Origin: Staphylococcus saprophyticus subsp. saprophyticus ATCC 15305 = NCTC 7292
GTDB taxonomy: Bacteria; Bacillota; Bacilli; Staphylococcales; Staphylococcaceae
Assembly (NCBI RefSeq): GCF_000010125.1
Contig: NC_007350.1
Coordinates: 434,001-498,000, forward strand
Reading direction: 5' to 3'
DNA length: 64,000 nucleotides
Part shown: positions 9,569 to 18,463 of the stretch, one piece after another
How positions within the stretch are numbered: position 1 is the first letter of the stretch
Layout: each line of letters opens with the position of its first letter
Program-made: the position numbers and the translations under genes
Notes under the pieces: model-generated
Told to the model about the DNA's origin: nothing
Databases searched by the model: none
The model's input: only the letters and a program-made list of their open reading frames with translations

Positions 9569-10780
9569 TCAATCATCGCTGCGTTCTTGTCTAGCCTTTG
9601 CTTCACTTTCTTGTTTTTTCTTTTCAACGGCAGCTTGCGCATGTTGTTCTTTTTCTGCTTCATTTTGTTTATCTTCATTCATTTTTTTATAACGTTGTTT
9701 TTGGCGATAACCGTATGTACTTTCTAGTATTTGTGAATCATTATTTAATCCAGCACCAATTGCACCTGCAACAGTAGAAATGGATGTTGCAAACCAAGCG
9801 AGATTAATATAAGTCATAAAGTTAGCCGAGCCCTGTAACTGTAGTGCTTGCCCTAAATATCCTGGTGGTAATACAACGAGTGTGGCTAACAAGAAAAGAC
9901 AAAACAATATGACATAATAAAAAGCAATGGATACAGTTAACGTTAAAGTTGTAGTTAAATTGTATAATATTGTTATTTGTCTATCTTTACTTTCAGAAGT
10001 AGATTCCCATAAACCATGTGCAACAATAACCCACAACATCATACCTAAAATAGCGACCAACATAATTAATAACATGCGCCATCCAGAATAAACAAAACTT
10101 AAATTCCACATTGTTGTAAAGACAATACCAAAGGCACCAGTTGTAAAGGCAATAGTAACTACATTACTGAGGCTTTTGAGCATATTAAAAGGGTTGTTAG
10201 CAAAAGTCATCCCACTAATTAAACGTATCATGCCTCTCGTATTCGAAGATACATAATATAAAGTATGTTGAGAGTCTGTATCTTCAAAGTACTCAGTATG
10301 TGTTTCTAAAGTTGAAAAGGGGAACTGTGAATTTAATTGTTCTTCACTATGATGTTGAGTAGACGATTGGTTTGGATTCATATTTTCGTCAATTGCTTTA
10401 ATAATGCCCGATATGGAATGCTTAATTCTTTTTTTTATGGGGCGCCAACCATATGCAGGTAATGAAATTAAGCTTGCGCCATTTTTACTATTGATATCAA
10501 ATGCGACAACATGCTTGTTCTTAATAATTGGTAAATCCGTTAAACCAATCGTATATTGCCATTCATTATCATTTTGATAATCAGAAATTTTAGTGTATAT
10601 CTTTTGCACCGTTTCAGCAGAACCGGTAAGTGGGTCAATCATTGTATCAATTTGCCATTCAACTTCTGAATTTATAGTAGATGATAACAATGAAGGTAGC
10701 TCTTGTTGCAAATGGTTGGCTATTGTTTCAGTCACACCAGGTGCAGCTACTAAACCTATCTTGATAATGTGATTGCACAT
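9569..10780 (-). CDS. Unrecognised membrane protein, paralogue of the adjacent gene (B)
   Basis: 403 residues. A soluble N-terminal domain of about 190 residues contains YTIGLTDLPI near 75-85 and ASLISLPAYGW near 102-112. Four to five hydrophobic helices follow at residues 210-345, then a long, highly charged Lys/Glu/Gln tail. It shares layout and many phrases with the gene upstream (ISGMTFANNPF, TDLP, ISLPA, INLAWF, AGAIGAG). Its ATG overlaps the stop of that gene by one base (TAATG), implying translational coupling and a joint function. I do not recognise a characterised family and propose no function. Confidence 0.75.
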   Translation of the reverse strand: MCNHIIKIGLVAAPGVTETIANHLQQELPSLLSSTINSEVEWQIDTMIDPLTGSAETVQKIYTKISDYQNDNEWQYTIGLTDLPIIKNKHVVAFDINSKNGASLISLPAYGWRPIKKRIKHSISGIIKAIDENMNPNQSSTQHHSEEQLNSQFPFSTLETHTEYFEDTDSQHTLYYVSSNTRGMIRLISGMTFANNPFNMLKSLSNVVTIAFTTGAFGIVFTTMWNLSFVYSGWRMLLIMLVAILGMMLWVIVAHGLWESTSESKDRQITILYNLTTTLTLTVSIAFYYVILFCLFLLATLVVLPPGYLGQALQLQGSANFMTYINLAWFATSISTVAGAIGAGLNNDSQILESTYGYRQKQRYKKMNEDKQNEAEKEQHAQAAVEKKKQESEAKARQERSDD

Positions 10781-11943
10781 TATTCTTCCTCCTCTCTGTG
10801 CGTTTGTTTTCGACCTGCATAATCATTTGATTCTTCATCGTTATTATAATCCGCATCATTTTCTTGTTCTAATTGCTTGTTTCTATAATATTGTCTGAAT
10901 GAATAAGTAGCACGTTTAATCTTGTCAGCATTTTCTACGGTTGATCCCATTGCACCTGCTAAGATTCCTAAAGAAGTGATAAACCATATCAAATTAATAT
11001 AATTGATTAAAGTGGGTTGTTTACTACCAAGCGAAGTCCAGTTGGAAAACAATTCCGGAGGTACAAATAATAATGTGCTAATGGTTAGTAATAGAAATAG
11101 GGTTATAAAATTAAAAAGCGTAATTACAGTTAATGTGGTCAACGTTGTAAAATTATAGATATATCTATATAACTTTTGTGTTTTTGGGTTTTTACGTTCC
11201 CATAAATTATAAGAATAAATAAGCCAACCAACCATGCCGAAAATGGACATAAACATAAGTAAAATGAAGCGCCAATAATCATAATCTAAGCTTATATCCC
11301 AAGGAGTAGAGAAAATTGAAATATAAGTACCTGTCGCAAAGGAGACAGAAATGATTTTTTTGAAATCAAAAATTGTTGACCATGGCTCATTAGCAAAAGT
11401 CATACCAGATATGAGGTGTAACCAACCTATGAAGGTAGATGTTGAAATGATACGTAAATGATTTTTATTTTTATCTTCTTCATTTGGAGTAACTGTGGTA
11501 AATTTCGTTAATTTAAAGTGTTGACTATTCAAGAGATTATTATCTGAACCATTACTATGCATATATTGAATGACAAATGAAATAAAATTTCGTAATTTTT
11601 GTTTTAAATTTATTGCACCTAATGCTGGTAATGAAATCAAGGCAATATTATTTGTTAAGTCTATGTCACATACGACGGTTTTATTGTTAGAAAGATTAGG
11701 TAAATCTGTAATACAAATAGCATAGTCCCATGCTTTTTGTTTTTTCATATTCGTAGTGATATCCATTGCTTTATCCATGTGCTCAGCAGTGCCTACAATT
11801 GAAACAATATGTTTTTCAATATGCCATTCATCATTTCCCCCTGTATGATGACGGATTTCATTCGGTAAATCAGTATATATTTTATTTATAATTTTATGTG
11901 GCATATCGGGTGAAGGGATCAAACCAACGGTGATATTAGCCAT
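10780..11943 (-). CDS. Unrecognised membrane protein, paralogue of the adjacent gene (A)
   Basis: First gene of the tandem pair, 387 residues. A longer frame opens at a TTG at 11982, but the ATG at 11943 has GGTGGTG upstream and lines the N-terminus (MANITVGLIPSPD) up with its paralogue, so I start there. Layout is a soluble N-terminal domain (YAICITDLPNLS near 80, ALISLPALGA near 110), helices at about 200-340, and a charged Asp/Glu/Asn-rich tail. The conserved phrase ISGMTFANEPW precedes the first helix. The paralogues probably act together, perhaps as a hetero-oligomer; this is inference from coupling only. Confidence 0.75.
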   Translation of the reverse strand: MANITVGLIPSPDMPHKIINKIYTDLPNEIRHHTGGNDEWHIEKHIVSIVGTAEHMDKAMDITTNMKKQKAWDYAICITDLPNLSNNKTVVCDIDLTNNIALISLPALGAINLKQKLRNFISFVIQYMHSNGSDNNLLNSQHFKLTKFTTVTPNEEDKNKNHLRIISTSTFIGWLHLISGMTFANEPWSTIFDFKKIISVSFATGTYISIFSTPWDISLDYDYWRFILLMFMSIFGMVGWLIYSYNLWERKNPKTQKLYRYIYNFTTLTTLTVITLFNFITLFLLLTISTLLFVPPELFSNWTSLGSKQPTLINYINLIWFITSLGILAGAMGSTVENADKIKRATYSFRQYYRNKQLEQENDADYNNDEESNDYAGRKQTHREEEE

Positions 11944-12061
11944 AAACAACACCACCAATCTATGTATATGATTAAATTTCAACTGTTTTATAATTCCCTT
12001 TATGACCAGTATTAATCATGAACCATATTATAAGAGTACAAAATATCAAGCGTTAGCGCGC

Positions 12062-12086
12062 GTTTATTATTCAATTTTAGTGGTAA
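12062..12086 (+). promoter_or_regulatory. Candidate sigma-B promoter of the YdaT-like gene
   Basis: GTTTAT (12062-12067), 13 bp, TGGTAA (12081-12086) resembles the sigma-B consensus GTTTAA-N12-15-GGGTAT. The Bacillus homologue ydaT is sigma-B controlled, which supports the reading. Confidence 0.4.
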
Positions 12087-12124
12087 ATAGATAACAAGAA
12101 GAAAACAGATTGGAAGTGCTCATA

Positions 12125-12538
12125 ATGCCTTGGACAATGGAAGATTACCCTCAAAGTTGGAAAAATATGGATAAACTTGAACGAAAAAAAGCCATTGATA
12201 TTGGCAATGCCATGTTAAAAGATGGTTATGAGGAGAGTAACGTGATACCTATTGCTACAAAGCAAGCAGAATCTTGGTATAAAGATGCATCCGAAAAAGA
12301 ATTGGAATCCTTAAAAAACAAAAAAATTACTAAACATGAAAAAGATGATTCAGCAGATCCTTCATTAAACAAGAAAGATGTACATGTTTATTATGAAGAT
12401 GATGAATGGAAGATTAAATCAGATGGTGCGAAACAGGCATCTGATAGTTTCGATAAAAAAGAAGATGCCATGAAACGTGCACGTAATATCGCTGATAACC
12501 GTAGAACTGAAATTATCGAACATAAAAAAGATGAATAA
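12125..12538 (+). CDS. DUF2188 domain general stress protein (YdaT-like)
   Basis: A 137-residue soluble protein resembling Bacillus subtilis YdaT. It begins MPWTMEDYPQSW with KKAIDIGNAMLKDGY and IPIATKQAESWY near residues 23-57. A C-terminal DUF2188 half follows (VYYEDDEWKIKSDGAKQASD at about 85-104, then AMKRARNIADN). The biochemical role is unknown; the family is linked to general stress. A TTG at 12110 could extend the frame, but the ATG at 12125 has GGAAGTG at the right distance and gives the family N-terminus. A sigma-B-like promoter lies upstream and a terminator downstream. Confidence 0.85.
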   Translation: MPWTMEDYPQSWKNMDKLERKKAIDIGNAMLKDGYEESNVIPIATKQAESWYKDASEKELESLKNKKITKHEKDDSADPSLNKKDVHVYYEDDEWKIKSDGAKQASDSFDKKEDAMKRARNIADNRRTEIIEHKKDE

Positions 12539-12562
12539 AATTAAGCATGCTAGAATAATTAA

Positions 12563-12606
12563 AAGGGCAATCCAATGCATAAATTGAAGGCATTGGGTTG
12601 CTTTTC
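12563..12606 (+). terminator. Terminator of the YdaT-like gene
   Basis: GCAATCCAATGC (12567-12578) pairs with GCATTGGGTTGC (about 12590-12601) using G-U pairs, followed by TTTT. Confidence 0.7.
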
Positions 12607-12743
12607 TGTATTGAAAATAACCACTTAAAACACAAATTGAATCTTTTAGAAGCGTAAAATTTGAATAGCTTTTAAATTTAATAAGTCAATTATAATAAGC
12701 TATAATGAATTTTAAAGAAGTTTTTTATTGGAGGTAAGACAAA

Positions 12744-13439
12744 ATGTATATAGAACGTAAACCCTCGGTAAACATTGACGATTTGAAAGCTGAATTTAAG
12801 GAAAGTATTGATCATATAAACGCGTCAGAAGAAGCATTAGATATGGTTGTAGGCTTTGTTGCTTTAGAACAACTTTATACGTCGGCTCTTAAAGAAATTA
12901 GTACAAAGTTAGATATTTTAGATGATCAATTTCAACAGATGTATAAACATAATACCATTCATCACATGGAACGTCGTGTGAAAGAGATGAGAAGCTTAAT
13001 TAAAAAATTAGACAGAAAGCGTTACCCTATTAGTACTGAGTCAGCAAAAGAAAACATATTAGATATTGCCGGTATTAGAGTAGTTTGTAATTACTTTGAT
13101 GATATATATGTTATTGAAAAATTATTATTAAAACAAGAAGACGTGAAATTGATTAAACGTAAAGATTATATCGAACATCCGAAAGAAAATGGTTATAGAA
13201 GTTTACATATTGTTGTAACCATTCCAGTTTATTTAGTGCATTCTGTTGAAATAGTTCCCGTAGAAATACAAATAAGAACGATTGGAATGGATATGTGGGC
13301 GAGCTTAGAGCATAAAATACGTTATAAAAACACAGAAAATACGGAAAAATATAAAGCGATATTGAAACAATGTGCAACAGACATTACATCAGTAGAAAGT
13401 AAAATGCAGGAAATACATTCTGAAGTATTTGATAATTAA
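12744..13439 (+). CDS. relP: Small alarmone synthetase RelP
   Basis: Single-domain (p)ppGpp synthetase that moves pyrophosphate from ATP to GDP or GTP in the cytoplasm. The 231 residues fit RelP (YwaC/SasA type) rather than RelQ. Catalytic landmarks are present: [16 protein letters not shown] at 107-122, the substrate loop [18 protein letters not shown] at 138-155, EIQIRT at 174-179 and [14 protein letters not shown] at 182-195. There is no hydrolase, TGS or ACT domain. The ATG follows GGAGG. In staphylococci RelP is induced by cell-envelope stress. Several TATAAT-like hexamers at 12691-12706 precede it. Monocistronic. Confidence 0.93.
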   Translation: MYIERKPSVNIDDLKAEFKESIDHINASEEALDMVVGFVALEQLYTSALKEISTKLDILDDQFQQMYKHNTIHHMERRVKEMRSLIKKLDRKRYPISTESAKENILDIAGIRVVCNYFDDIYVIEKLLLKQEDVKLIKRKDYIEHPKENGYRSLHIVVTIPVYLVHSVEIVPVEIQIRTIGMDMWASLEHKIRYKNTENTEKYKAILKQCATDITSVESKMQEIHSEVFDN

Positions 13440-13467
13440 ATAATAACAATGCAATATAACAATTTGC

Positions 13468-13498
13468 TTGCTCATGACGTCGCGTCATCAACTATGAT
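13468..13498 (+). promoter_or_regulatory. MerR-type promoter: 19-bp spacer with dyad operator
   Basis: TTGCTC (13468-13473) and TATGAT (13493-13498) are 19 bp apart, too long for normal sigma-A use. The dyad ATGACG-TCG-CGTCAT (13474-13488) fills the spacer. This is the arrangement MerR-family activators act on, and the next gene encodes one, so it is probably the autoregulated promoter. Confidence 0.6.
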
Positions 13499-13518
13499 TA
13501 GACTCAGGAGGTGATTAC

Positions 13519-14235
13519 ATGAGCCAATATCAAACAGGTGAATTAGCGAAACTAAAAAATGTTTCTGTTCGGACCATTCAATATTATGATAGAAAAGGTT
13601 TATTAAAAACGGTACAAACAGCAAAAAATGGGCGGCGTATATTTGATGAATAAAGCAAACAAGATTTAGAAATCATTCTAATTTTAAAAGCTTTTAATTT
13701 CTCCTTGAAAGATATTAAAACAATCTTGAATGAAAAAAATAAGTTGAAAACGGTTCGTGTTATGTTAGAACAAAAGGAATTAGAGATAGAAAAGGAAATG
13801 CAGAGCCATAAGACTTTGCTTGCAGAGATACGACAATTTAAACAATATATTGGTCGACGTTCTGAAGCGCCTTTAGAAAAACTATTAGAAACAAAAACAT
13901 ACGTAAATCAAAAACCAAAAATGAAACAATTTAAACAATCTGTATTGTATCGCATCATACCTATAGGTATATTTCAATATACTGCTTTAATAGCAAGTAT
14001 GGTCACTAAAAAATGGTGGCCATTGTTATCTACCTCACCTATATTGTTTACCTATGCTGTAAATTTTACAATATTTACTTATACGGCACTAAGCTATGTT
14101 TGTCCAAATTGCCAAGCAACATTTAAACCCAATTTAAAGCAATGGATGTTTTCGGCACATACACCTAAAACGAGAAAATTACAATGTCCACATTGTGACC
14201 AAGATCATCACTGTGTAGCAATTGTCCAATCTTAA
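13519..14235 (+). pseudogene. MerR family regulator with membrane anchor and zinc ribbon, broken by an in-frame TAA
   Basis: ATG 13519 follows CAGGAGGTGA. The frame runs as a MerR winged-helix domain (QTGELAKLKNVSVRTIQYYD, KNGRRIFDE) and meets TAA at codon 45 (13651-13653). It then continues in the same frame to 14235 with SKQDLEIILILKAFNFSLKDIK, the rest of the DNA-binding domain. A coiled coil (about residues 72-105), two hydrophobic helices (about 145-195) and a C-terminal zinc ribbon (CPNC and CPHC pairs) follow. One base change would restore 238 residues, so the lesion is recent or a sequencing error. Its MerR-type promoter and terminator are intact. The natural target is unknown. Confidence 0.85.
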
Positions 14236-14265
14236 TCAAATTTCATATGAATAAAAAAATTTTTG

Positions 14266-14308
14266 AAACTGATGTGTGAGGGATGAAACCTGACATATCG
14301 GTTTTTTT
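14266..14308 (+). terminator. Terminator after the merR pseudogene
   Basis: 14266-14281 pairs with 14289-14304 over about 15 bp including G-U pairs, followed by T7. Confidence 0.7.
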
Positions 14309-14332
14309 ACTTTAAGAAAACGATATTTATAA

Positions 14333-14348
14333 TTGCAAGCGCTTGCAA
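14333..14348 (+). promoter_or_regulatory. cre palindrome upstream of gntR
   Basis: TTGCAAGCGCTTGCAA is a perfect 16-bp palindrome containing the cre core. It differs from the consensus only at the two W positions. It lies just before the gntR promoter and predicts CcpA repression of the gluconate genes. Confidence 0.7.
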
Positions 14349-14369
14349 ATTAGGTACTTGTGTTTTAAT

Positions 14370-14387
14370 ATACTTGTATACAAGTAT
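14370..14387 (+). promoter_or_regulatory. GntR operator of the gluconate operon
   Basis: ATACTTGTATACAAGTAT is a perfect 18-bp palindrome identical to the known B. subtilis gnt operator, as I recall it. It overlaps a TATACT -10 hexamer (14369-14374) and lies 29 bp before the gntR start, so GntR bound here would block the promoter until gluconate releases it. Confidence 0.85.
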
Positions 14388-14415
14388 ATAGTAAAGTTAT
14401 CGAGGTGATGTTTTA

Positions 14416-15096
14416 GTGAAATACGATTACCCAGAACAATGGTTAGAAGGTGTTTCAAAGGGCGAAATGATTGCGGCAGAAATTCGACTGAGAATTGTAG
14501 ATGGAAAAATAGCACCAGATACATTATTAACGGAGAACCAAATTGCTAAAGAATATAATGTAAGTCGATCACCAGTGAGAGATGCATTTAAATTATTAAA
14601 GCAAGACCAACTCATTCATCTTGAACGAATGGGAGCAGAAGTTTTACCGTTTGAAGATAAAGAGAAAAAGGAACTCTATGATTTGAGAATTATGCTAGAG
14701 TCCTTTGCTTTTAGTAGAATTAAAAACTTAAATCATGAGCAAATTGTAAAAGAAATGAGAAAGCAGCTTGAAATGATGAAAGTTGCAGTGCAATTTGAAG
14801 ATGCAGAAGCCTTCACTGAACATGATATGAAATTTCATGAAGTAACGATTATGGCTTCAAAGCACCAATATTTAAAAACATTCTGGAATAATTTGAGACC
14901 AGTGATGGAATCACTCATATTATTATCTATGAGTAAAAGAATGAATGAGAATCTGGAAGATTTTGAACGTATTCATCATAACCATGAGATATTTATAGAA
15001 GCGATAGAACAACAAGATGCTAAGAAATTAAATAAAGCATTCCATTTAAACTTTGATGATGTTGGTGAAGACATCGATAGTTTTTGGTTAACTTAG
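14416..15096 (+). CDS. gntR: Gluconate operon repressor GntR
   Basis: A 226-residue GntR-family regulator of the FadR subgroup. The N-terminal winged helix has ENQIAKEYNVSRSPVRDAFKLL near residues 41-62. The C-terminal all-helical FCD domain (about 85-215) binds the effector, with metal-ligand-type residues in EHDMKFHEVTI and HNHEIF-like positions. The start is GTG at 14416, preceded by GAGGTGA. It heads the gnt genes and sits behind its own operator, so it most likely represses gntRKP until gluconate accumulates. The gap to gntK is 36 bp with no terminator. Confidence 0.92.
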   Translation: MKYDYPEQWLEGVSKGEMIAAEIRLRIVDGKIAPDTLLTENQIAKEYNVSRSPVRDAFKLLKQDQLIHLERMGAEVLPFEDKEKKELYDLRIMLESFAFSRIKNLNHEQIVKEMRKQLEMMKVAVQFEDAEAFTEHDMKFHEVTIMASKHQYLKTFWNNLRPVMESLILLSMSKRMNENLEDFERIHHNHEIFIEAIEQQDAKKLNKAFHLNFDDVGEDIDSFWLT

Positions 15097-15132
15097 CAAT
15101 TTAATGCAGTAAAGATTGTAGGAGGCGAAATC

Positions 15133-16680
15133 ATGAAATACATGATTGGTGTTGATATTGGTACAACAAGTACAAAGTCAGTACTTTATGACGAAAAAGG
15201 TCAGTTTATAATGAAACATAATATTGGTTATCCATTGCACACGCCAAATGTTGAAGTTTCAGAAGAGAATCCAGATGAATTATTTGATGCCGTGTTAATG
15301 ACCATAAAATATATTATGAGAGAGGCAGACATAGCTAAAGAAGACCTCAAATTAATTTCATTTAGTGCACAAATGCACAGTTTAATTGCAATGGACGCAA
15401 GTCATCAACGTTTAACAGAGAATTTAACTTGGGCTGATAATCGTGCGAGTCGATATGCAGAAGCAATTAAAACCAAGCATAATGGCGATGCGATTTATCA
15501 AAGAACAGGGACACCTATCCATCCAATGTCGCCATTGTCTAAGATATTCTGGATGAAACATGAACAACAAGAAATATTCAATCAAACTGCAACGTTTGCG
15601 GATATTAAGACCTATATCTTTTATCAACTTTTTGAAACGTTTGTGATTGATCAATCAATGGCTTCTTCGACAGGGATGCTTAATTTGGAATCGTTGGAAT
15701 GGGATAAAGAAGCCTTGTCGCTTTTAGGTATAACTGAATCTCAATTGCCTGAGATTGTACCAACGACACACATCTTAAAAGGTATGAAACGTAGATATGC
15801 AGCATTAATGGGTATCGATGAAAATACGCCAGTTGTAGTGGGTGCAAGCGATGGCGTACTTTCAAATTTAGGTGTGAACGCATTTAAAAAAGGTGAAGTT
15901 GCAGTGACCATTGGAACTTCTGGTGCCATCAGAACCGTGATTGACAAACCACGTACAGACTATAAAGGTAGAATATTTTGCTATGTTCTGACAGAAGATC
16001 ATTATGTTATTGGTGGTCCAGTTAATAATGGTGGTGTTGTACTGAGATGGTTACGCGATGAATTACTAGCTAGTGAAGTAGAGACAGCTAAACGTTTAGG
16101 CGTTGATTCTTATGATGTCTTAACCAAGATTGCTAATAATGTCAAACCCGGTGCAGATGGACTAATCTTCCACCCTTATTTAGCGGGAGAGCGTGCGCCT
16201 TTATGGAATGCTGATGCAAGAGGTTCATTCTTTGGTTTAACACTATCACATAAGAAAGAACATATGATAAGAGCCGCTTTAGAAGGTGTACTTTATAATC
16301 TATACACTGTGTATCTTGCGCTTATTGAAGTGATGAATGAAACGCCTAAAACAATCAAGGCGACTGGTGGTTTTGCTAAAAGTGAAGTCTGGCGTCAAAT
16401 GATGGCAGATATATTTGATACAGATTTAATTGTGCCAGAAAGTTACGAAAGTTCTTGCTTAGGCGCTTGCGTATTAGGTATGAAGGCATTAGGTGAAATT
16501 GATGATTTTTCAATTATAGAAGATATGGTTGGAACAACAAACAAACATCATCCTAATGAGGATAATGTAAGAACGTATCAACAGTTAATATCTATATTTA
16601 TTAATTTAAGTCGTTCATTGGAAGCACGTTATACAGAAATAGCAGCATTCCAACGCGAACATATGACAGAAGACGAATGA
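15133..16680 (+). CDS. gntK: Gluconate kinase
   Basis: FGGY-family kinase phosphorylating gluconate to 6-phosphogluconate for the pentose phosphate pathway. 515 residues with the two actin-like halves. The N-terminal phosphate loop is GVDIGTTSTKSVLYD near 5-19, the substrate region is SAQMHSLIAMD near 78-88, and the second ATP-binding segment is GTSGAIRT near 262-269. GERAPLWNADARG lies near 353-365 and the adenosine motif GGFAKSEVWRQMMAD near 412-426. AGGAGGCG precedes the ATG. FGGY kinases differ in substrate by few residues, so the assignment rests on the gntR/gntP neighbours and the operator. Confidence 0.92.
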   Translation: MKYMIGVDIGTTSTKSVLYDEKGQFIMKHNIGYPLHTPNVEVSEENPDELFDAVLMTIKYIMREADIAKEDLKLISFSAQMHSLIAMDASHQRLTENLTWADNRASRYAEAIKTKHNGDAIYQRTGTPIHPMSPLSKIFWMKHEQQEIFNQTATFADIKTYIFYQLFETFVIDQSMASSTGMLNLESLEWDKEALSLLGITESQLPEIVPTTHILKGMKRRYAALMGIDENTPVVVGASDGVLSNLGVNAFKKGEVAVTIGTSGAIRTVIDKPRTDYKGRIFCYVLTEDHYVIGGPVNNGGVVLRWLRDELLASEVETAKRLGVDSYDVLTKIANNVKPGADGLIFHPYLAGERAPLWNADARGSFFGLTLSHKKEHMIRAALEGVLYNLYTVYLALIEVMNETPKTIKATGGFAKSEVWRQMMADIFDTDLIVPESYESSCLGACVLGMKALGEIDDFSIIEDMVGTTNKHHPNEDNVRTYQQLISIFINLSRSLEARYTEIAAFQREHMTEDE

Positions 16681-16869
16681 TGAAATATTAGAGCAGGTAT
16701 AATGGATGTCATGGTTAAACAAACAATGTATTTTTAATCATGACGTTACCTTACCTGTGTCATATTATTAGGGATAAAAATTTTACGTAATTAAGAAAGC
16801 GTTACCAAGATTGAATGGCGATTTCAATTAGCTGTAATTCAATCTTGATATTGAAAGGGGAGAACGGAA
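16681..16869 (+). promoter_or_regulatory. gntK-gntP spacer with two hairpins and a cre-like site
   Basis: Hairpin 1 pairs 16708-16719 with 16733-16744 (12 bp, one G-U). Hairpin 2 pairs CAAGATTGAAT (16806-16816) with ATTCAATCTTG (16837-16847). A cre-like 14-mer (16794-16807, AGAAAGCGTTACCA, 12 of 14) lies between them. The spacer is unusually long for an operon and could uncouple gntP from gntRK. Confidence 0.45.
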
Positions 16870-18228
16870 ATGTTTGAAACAATTTGGCCACTGATCACTG
16901 TGGTAATCGGTATCATTGTATTATTGTCGCTCATCATATTCTTGAAATTAAACACGTTTATTTCACTTATTATTACATCAGTTGTAACTGCTATATTACT
17001 AGGAATGCCTTTAGATAAAATCATAGAAACAATCGAAAATGGCATGGGCAGTACACTAGGTCACATTGCTTTAATATTTGGTCTAGGTGCCATTCTCGGT
17101 AAATTACTTGCGGACGGTGGCGGTGCTACGCGAATAGCTGATACGCTTATAAAGAAATTCGGTCATAAGCACGTACAATGGGCAATGTTAGTTGCCGCAT
17201 TTATTGTAGGTATTGCGTTATTCTTTGAAGTAGGTCTTGTCTTATTAATTCCATTGGTATTTACGATTGCCAAACGAGCTAATGTTTCAAAATTAAAATT
17301 AGGCTTACCAATGGTAGTGGCGCTATCTGTAACACACGGATTTTTACCACCACACCCTGGCCCAGTTGTAATTGCAAAAGAATTACAAGCAAACTTAGGA
17401 CATGTATTACTATACGGTATTATTATTGCAATACCAGTGACATTAATTGCTGGACCATTATTCAATAAAATTGCACAAAAAATCACACCATCAGCTTATG
17501 GTCGTGAAGGCGACATATCAGCTTTAGGTGCACAAAAAGAATTTACTGAAGAAGAAATGCCAGGATTTGGCATCAGCTTTTTGACAGCTGTGTCTCCAGT
17601 TATCTTAATGTTATTATCAACAATTGTACAGTTAGTAACAGGACATGAATCAGCGACGAATGGTTTTGAATCATTTATTTACTTTATTGGTACTGCAGCA
17701 ACTGCAATGTTGATCGCTGTCTTATTTGCGATTTTTACAATGGGTATCAAACAAGGACGTAAAAATGCCGATATTATGGATTCAGTTTCAAATGCGATTT
17801 ATCCAATCGGAATGATGATTTTAATTATTGGTGGTGGCGGTACTTTCAAACAAGTATTAATTGATGGCGGTGTCGGTGATACAATCGCTAAATTATTTGA
17901 AGGTACAGAAATGTCTCCGATATTACTTGCGTGGATTGTAGCTGCAGTGCTTCGTATTGCACTTGGGTCATCAACCGTAGCTGCTATTTCATCCACAGGT
18001 ATCGTTTTACCGTTATTACAAGCATCAGACGTTAACGTTGCATTAGTGGTATTAGCAATTGGTGCAGGGAGTGTTATTTTATCTCATGTTAATGATGCTG
18101 GGTTCTGGATGTTCAAAGAATATTTCGGTTTAACAGTTAAAGAAACCTTCCTAACATGGTCATTACTAGAAACAGTTATCTCAGTTTCAGGTCTTGTCTT
18201 TATCTTGATTTTAAGTATATTTGTATAA
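16870..18228 (+). CDS. gntP: Gluconate permease
   Basis: A 452-residue GntP-family proton symporter bringing gluconate across the membrane. It is hydrophobic throughout, with about 12-14 helices. Family hallmarks include GLGAILGKLLADGGGATRIADTL near 73-95, ALFFEVGLVLLIPLVF near 117-132, and SVTHGFLPPHPGPVVIA near 154-170. A second repeat near 370-400 carries GSSTVAAISSTGIVLPLL, with HVNDAGFWMFKEYFG after it. The ATG follows AAAGGGGAG. It is the transporter partner of GntK. The preceding hairpins and cre-like box suggest some separate control. Confidence 0.92.
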   Translation: MFETIWPLITVVIGIIVLLSLIIFLKLNTFISLIITSVVTAILLGMPLDKIIETIENGMGSTLGHIALIFGLGAILGKLLADGGGATRIADTLIKKFGHKHVQWAMLVAAFIVGIALFFEVGLVLLIPLVFTIAKRANVSKLKLGLPMVVALSVTHGFLPPHPGPVVIAKELQANLGHVLLYGIIIAIPVTLIAGPLFNKIAQKITPSAYGREGDISALGAQKEFTEEEMPGFGISFLTAVSPVILMLLSTIVQLVTGHESATNGFESFIYFIGTAATAMLIAVLFAIFTMGIKQGRKNADIMDSVSNAIYPIGMMILIIGGGGTFKQVLIDGGVGDTIAKLFEGTEMSPILLAWIVAAVLRIALGSSTVAAISSTGIVLPLLQASDVNVALVVLAIGAGSVILSHVNDAGFWMFKEYFGLTVKETFLTWSLLETVISVSGLVFILILSIFV

Positions 18229-18463
18229 AACGAAATCATAGCAGTGAAAACGATAGAAGATTGAATAGGATCACGGTTTACATTGTAGATGTTTTTTGAC
18301 CAGACTCACTAACATAACTTCAATTTTTAAAGGCTTAGATTAAGCTTATTTTAAATTAAGTTAATTATTGAGTTTGGTTTATTTTATAGCATGGTACAAA
18401 GGCTTACTAAATGAATACTTGGACAATGTTTTAACGTAAAAGGGTCAGTGAAGGAGTTTGAAA

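Noticed and set aside
17163..17486. 107-residue minus-strand frame inside gntP
   Set aside because: Shadow of the permease coding sequence.
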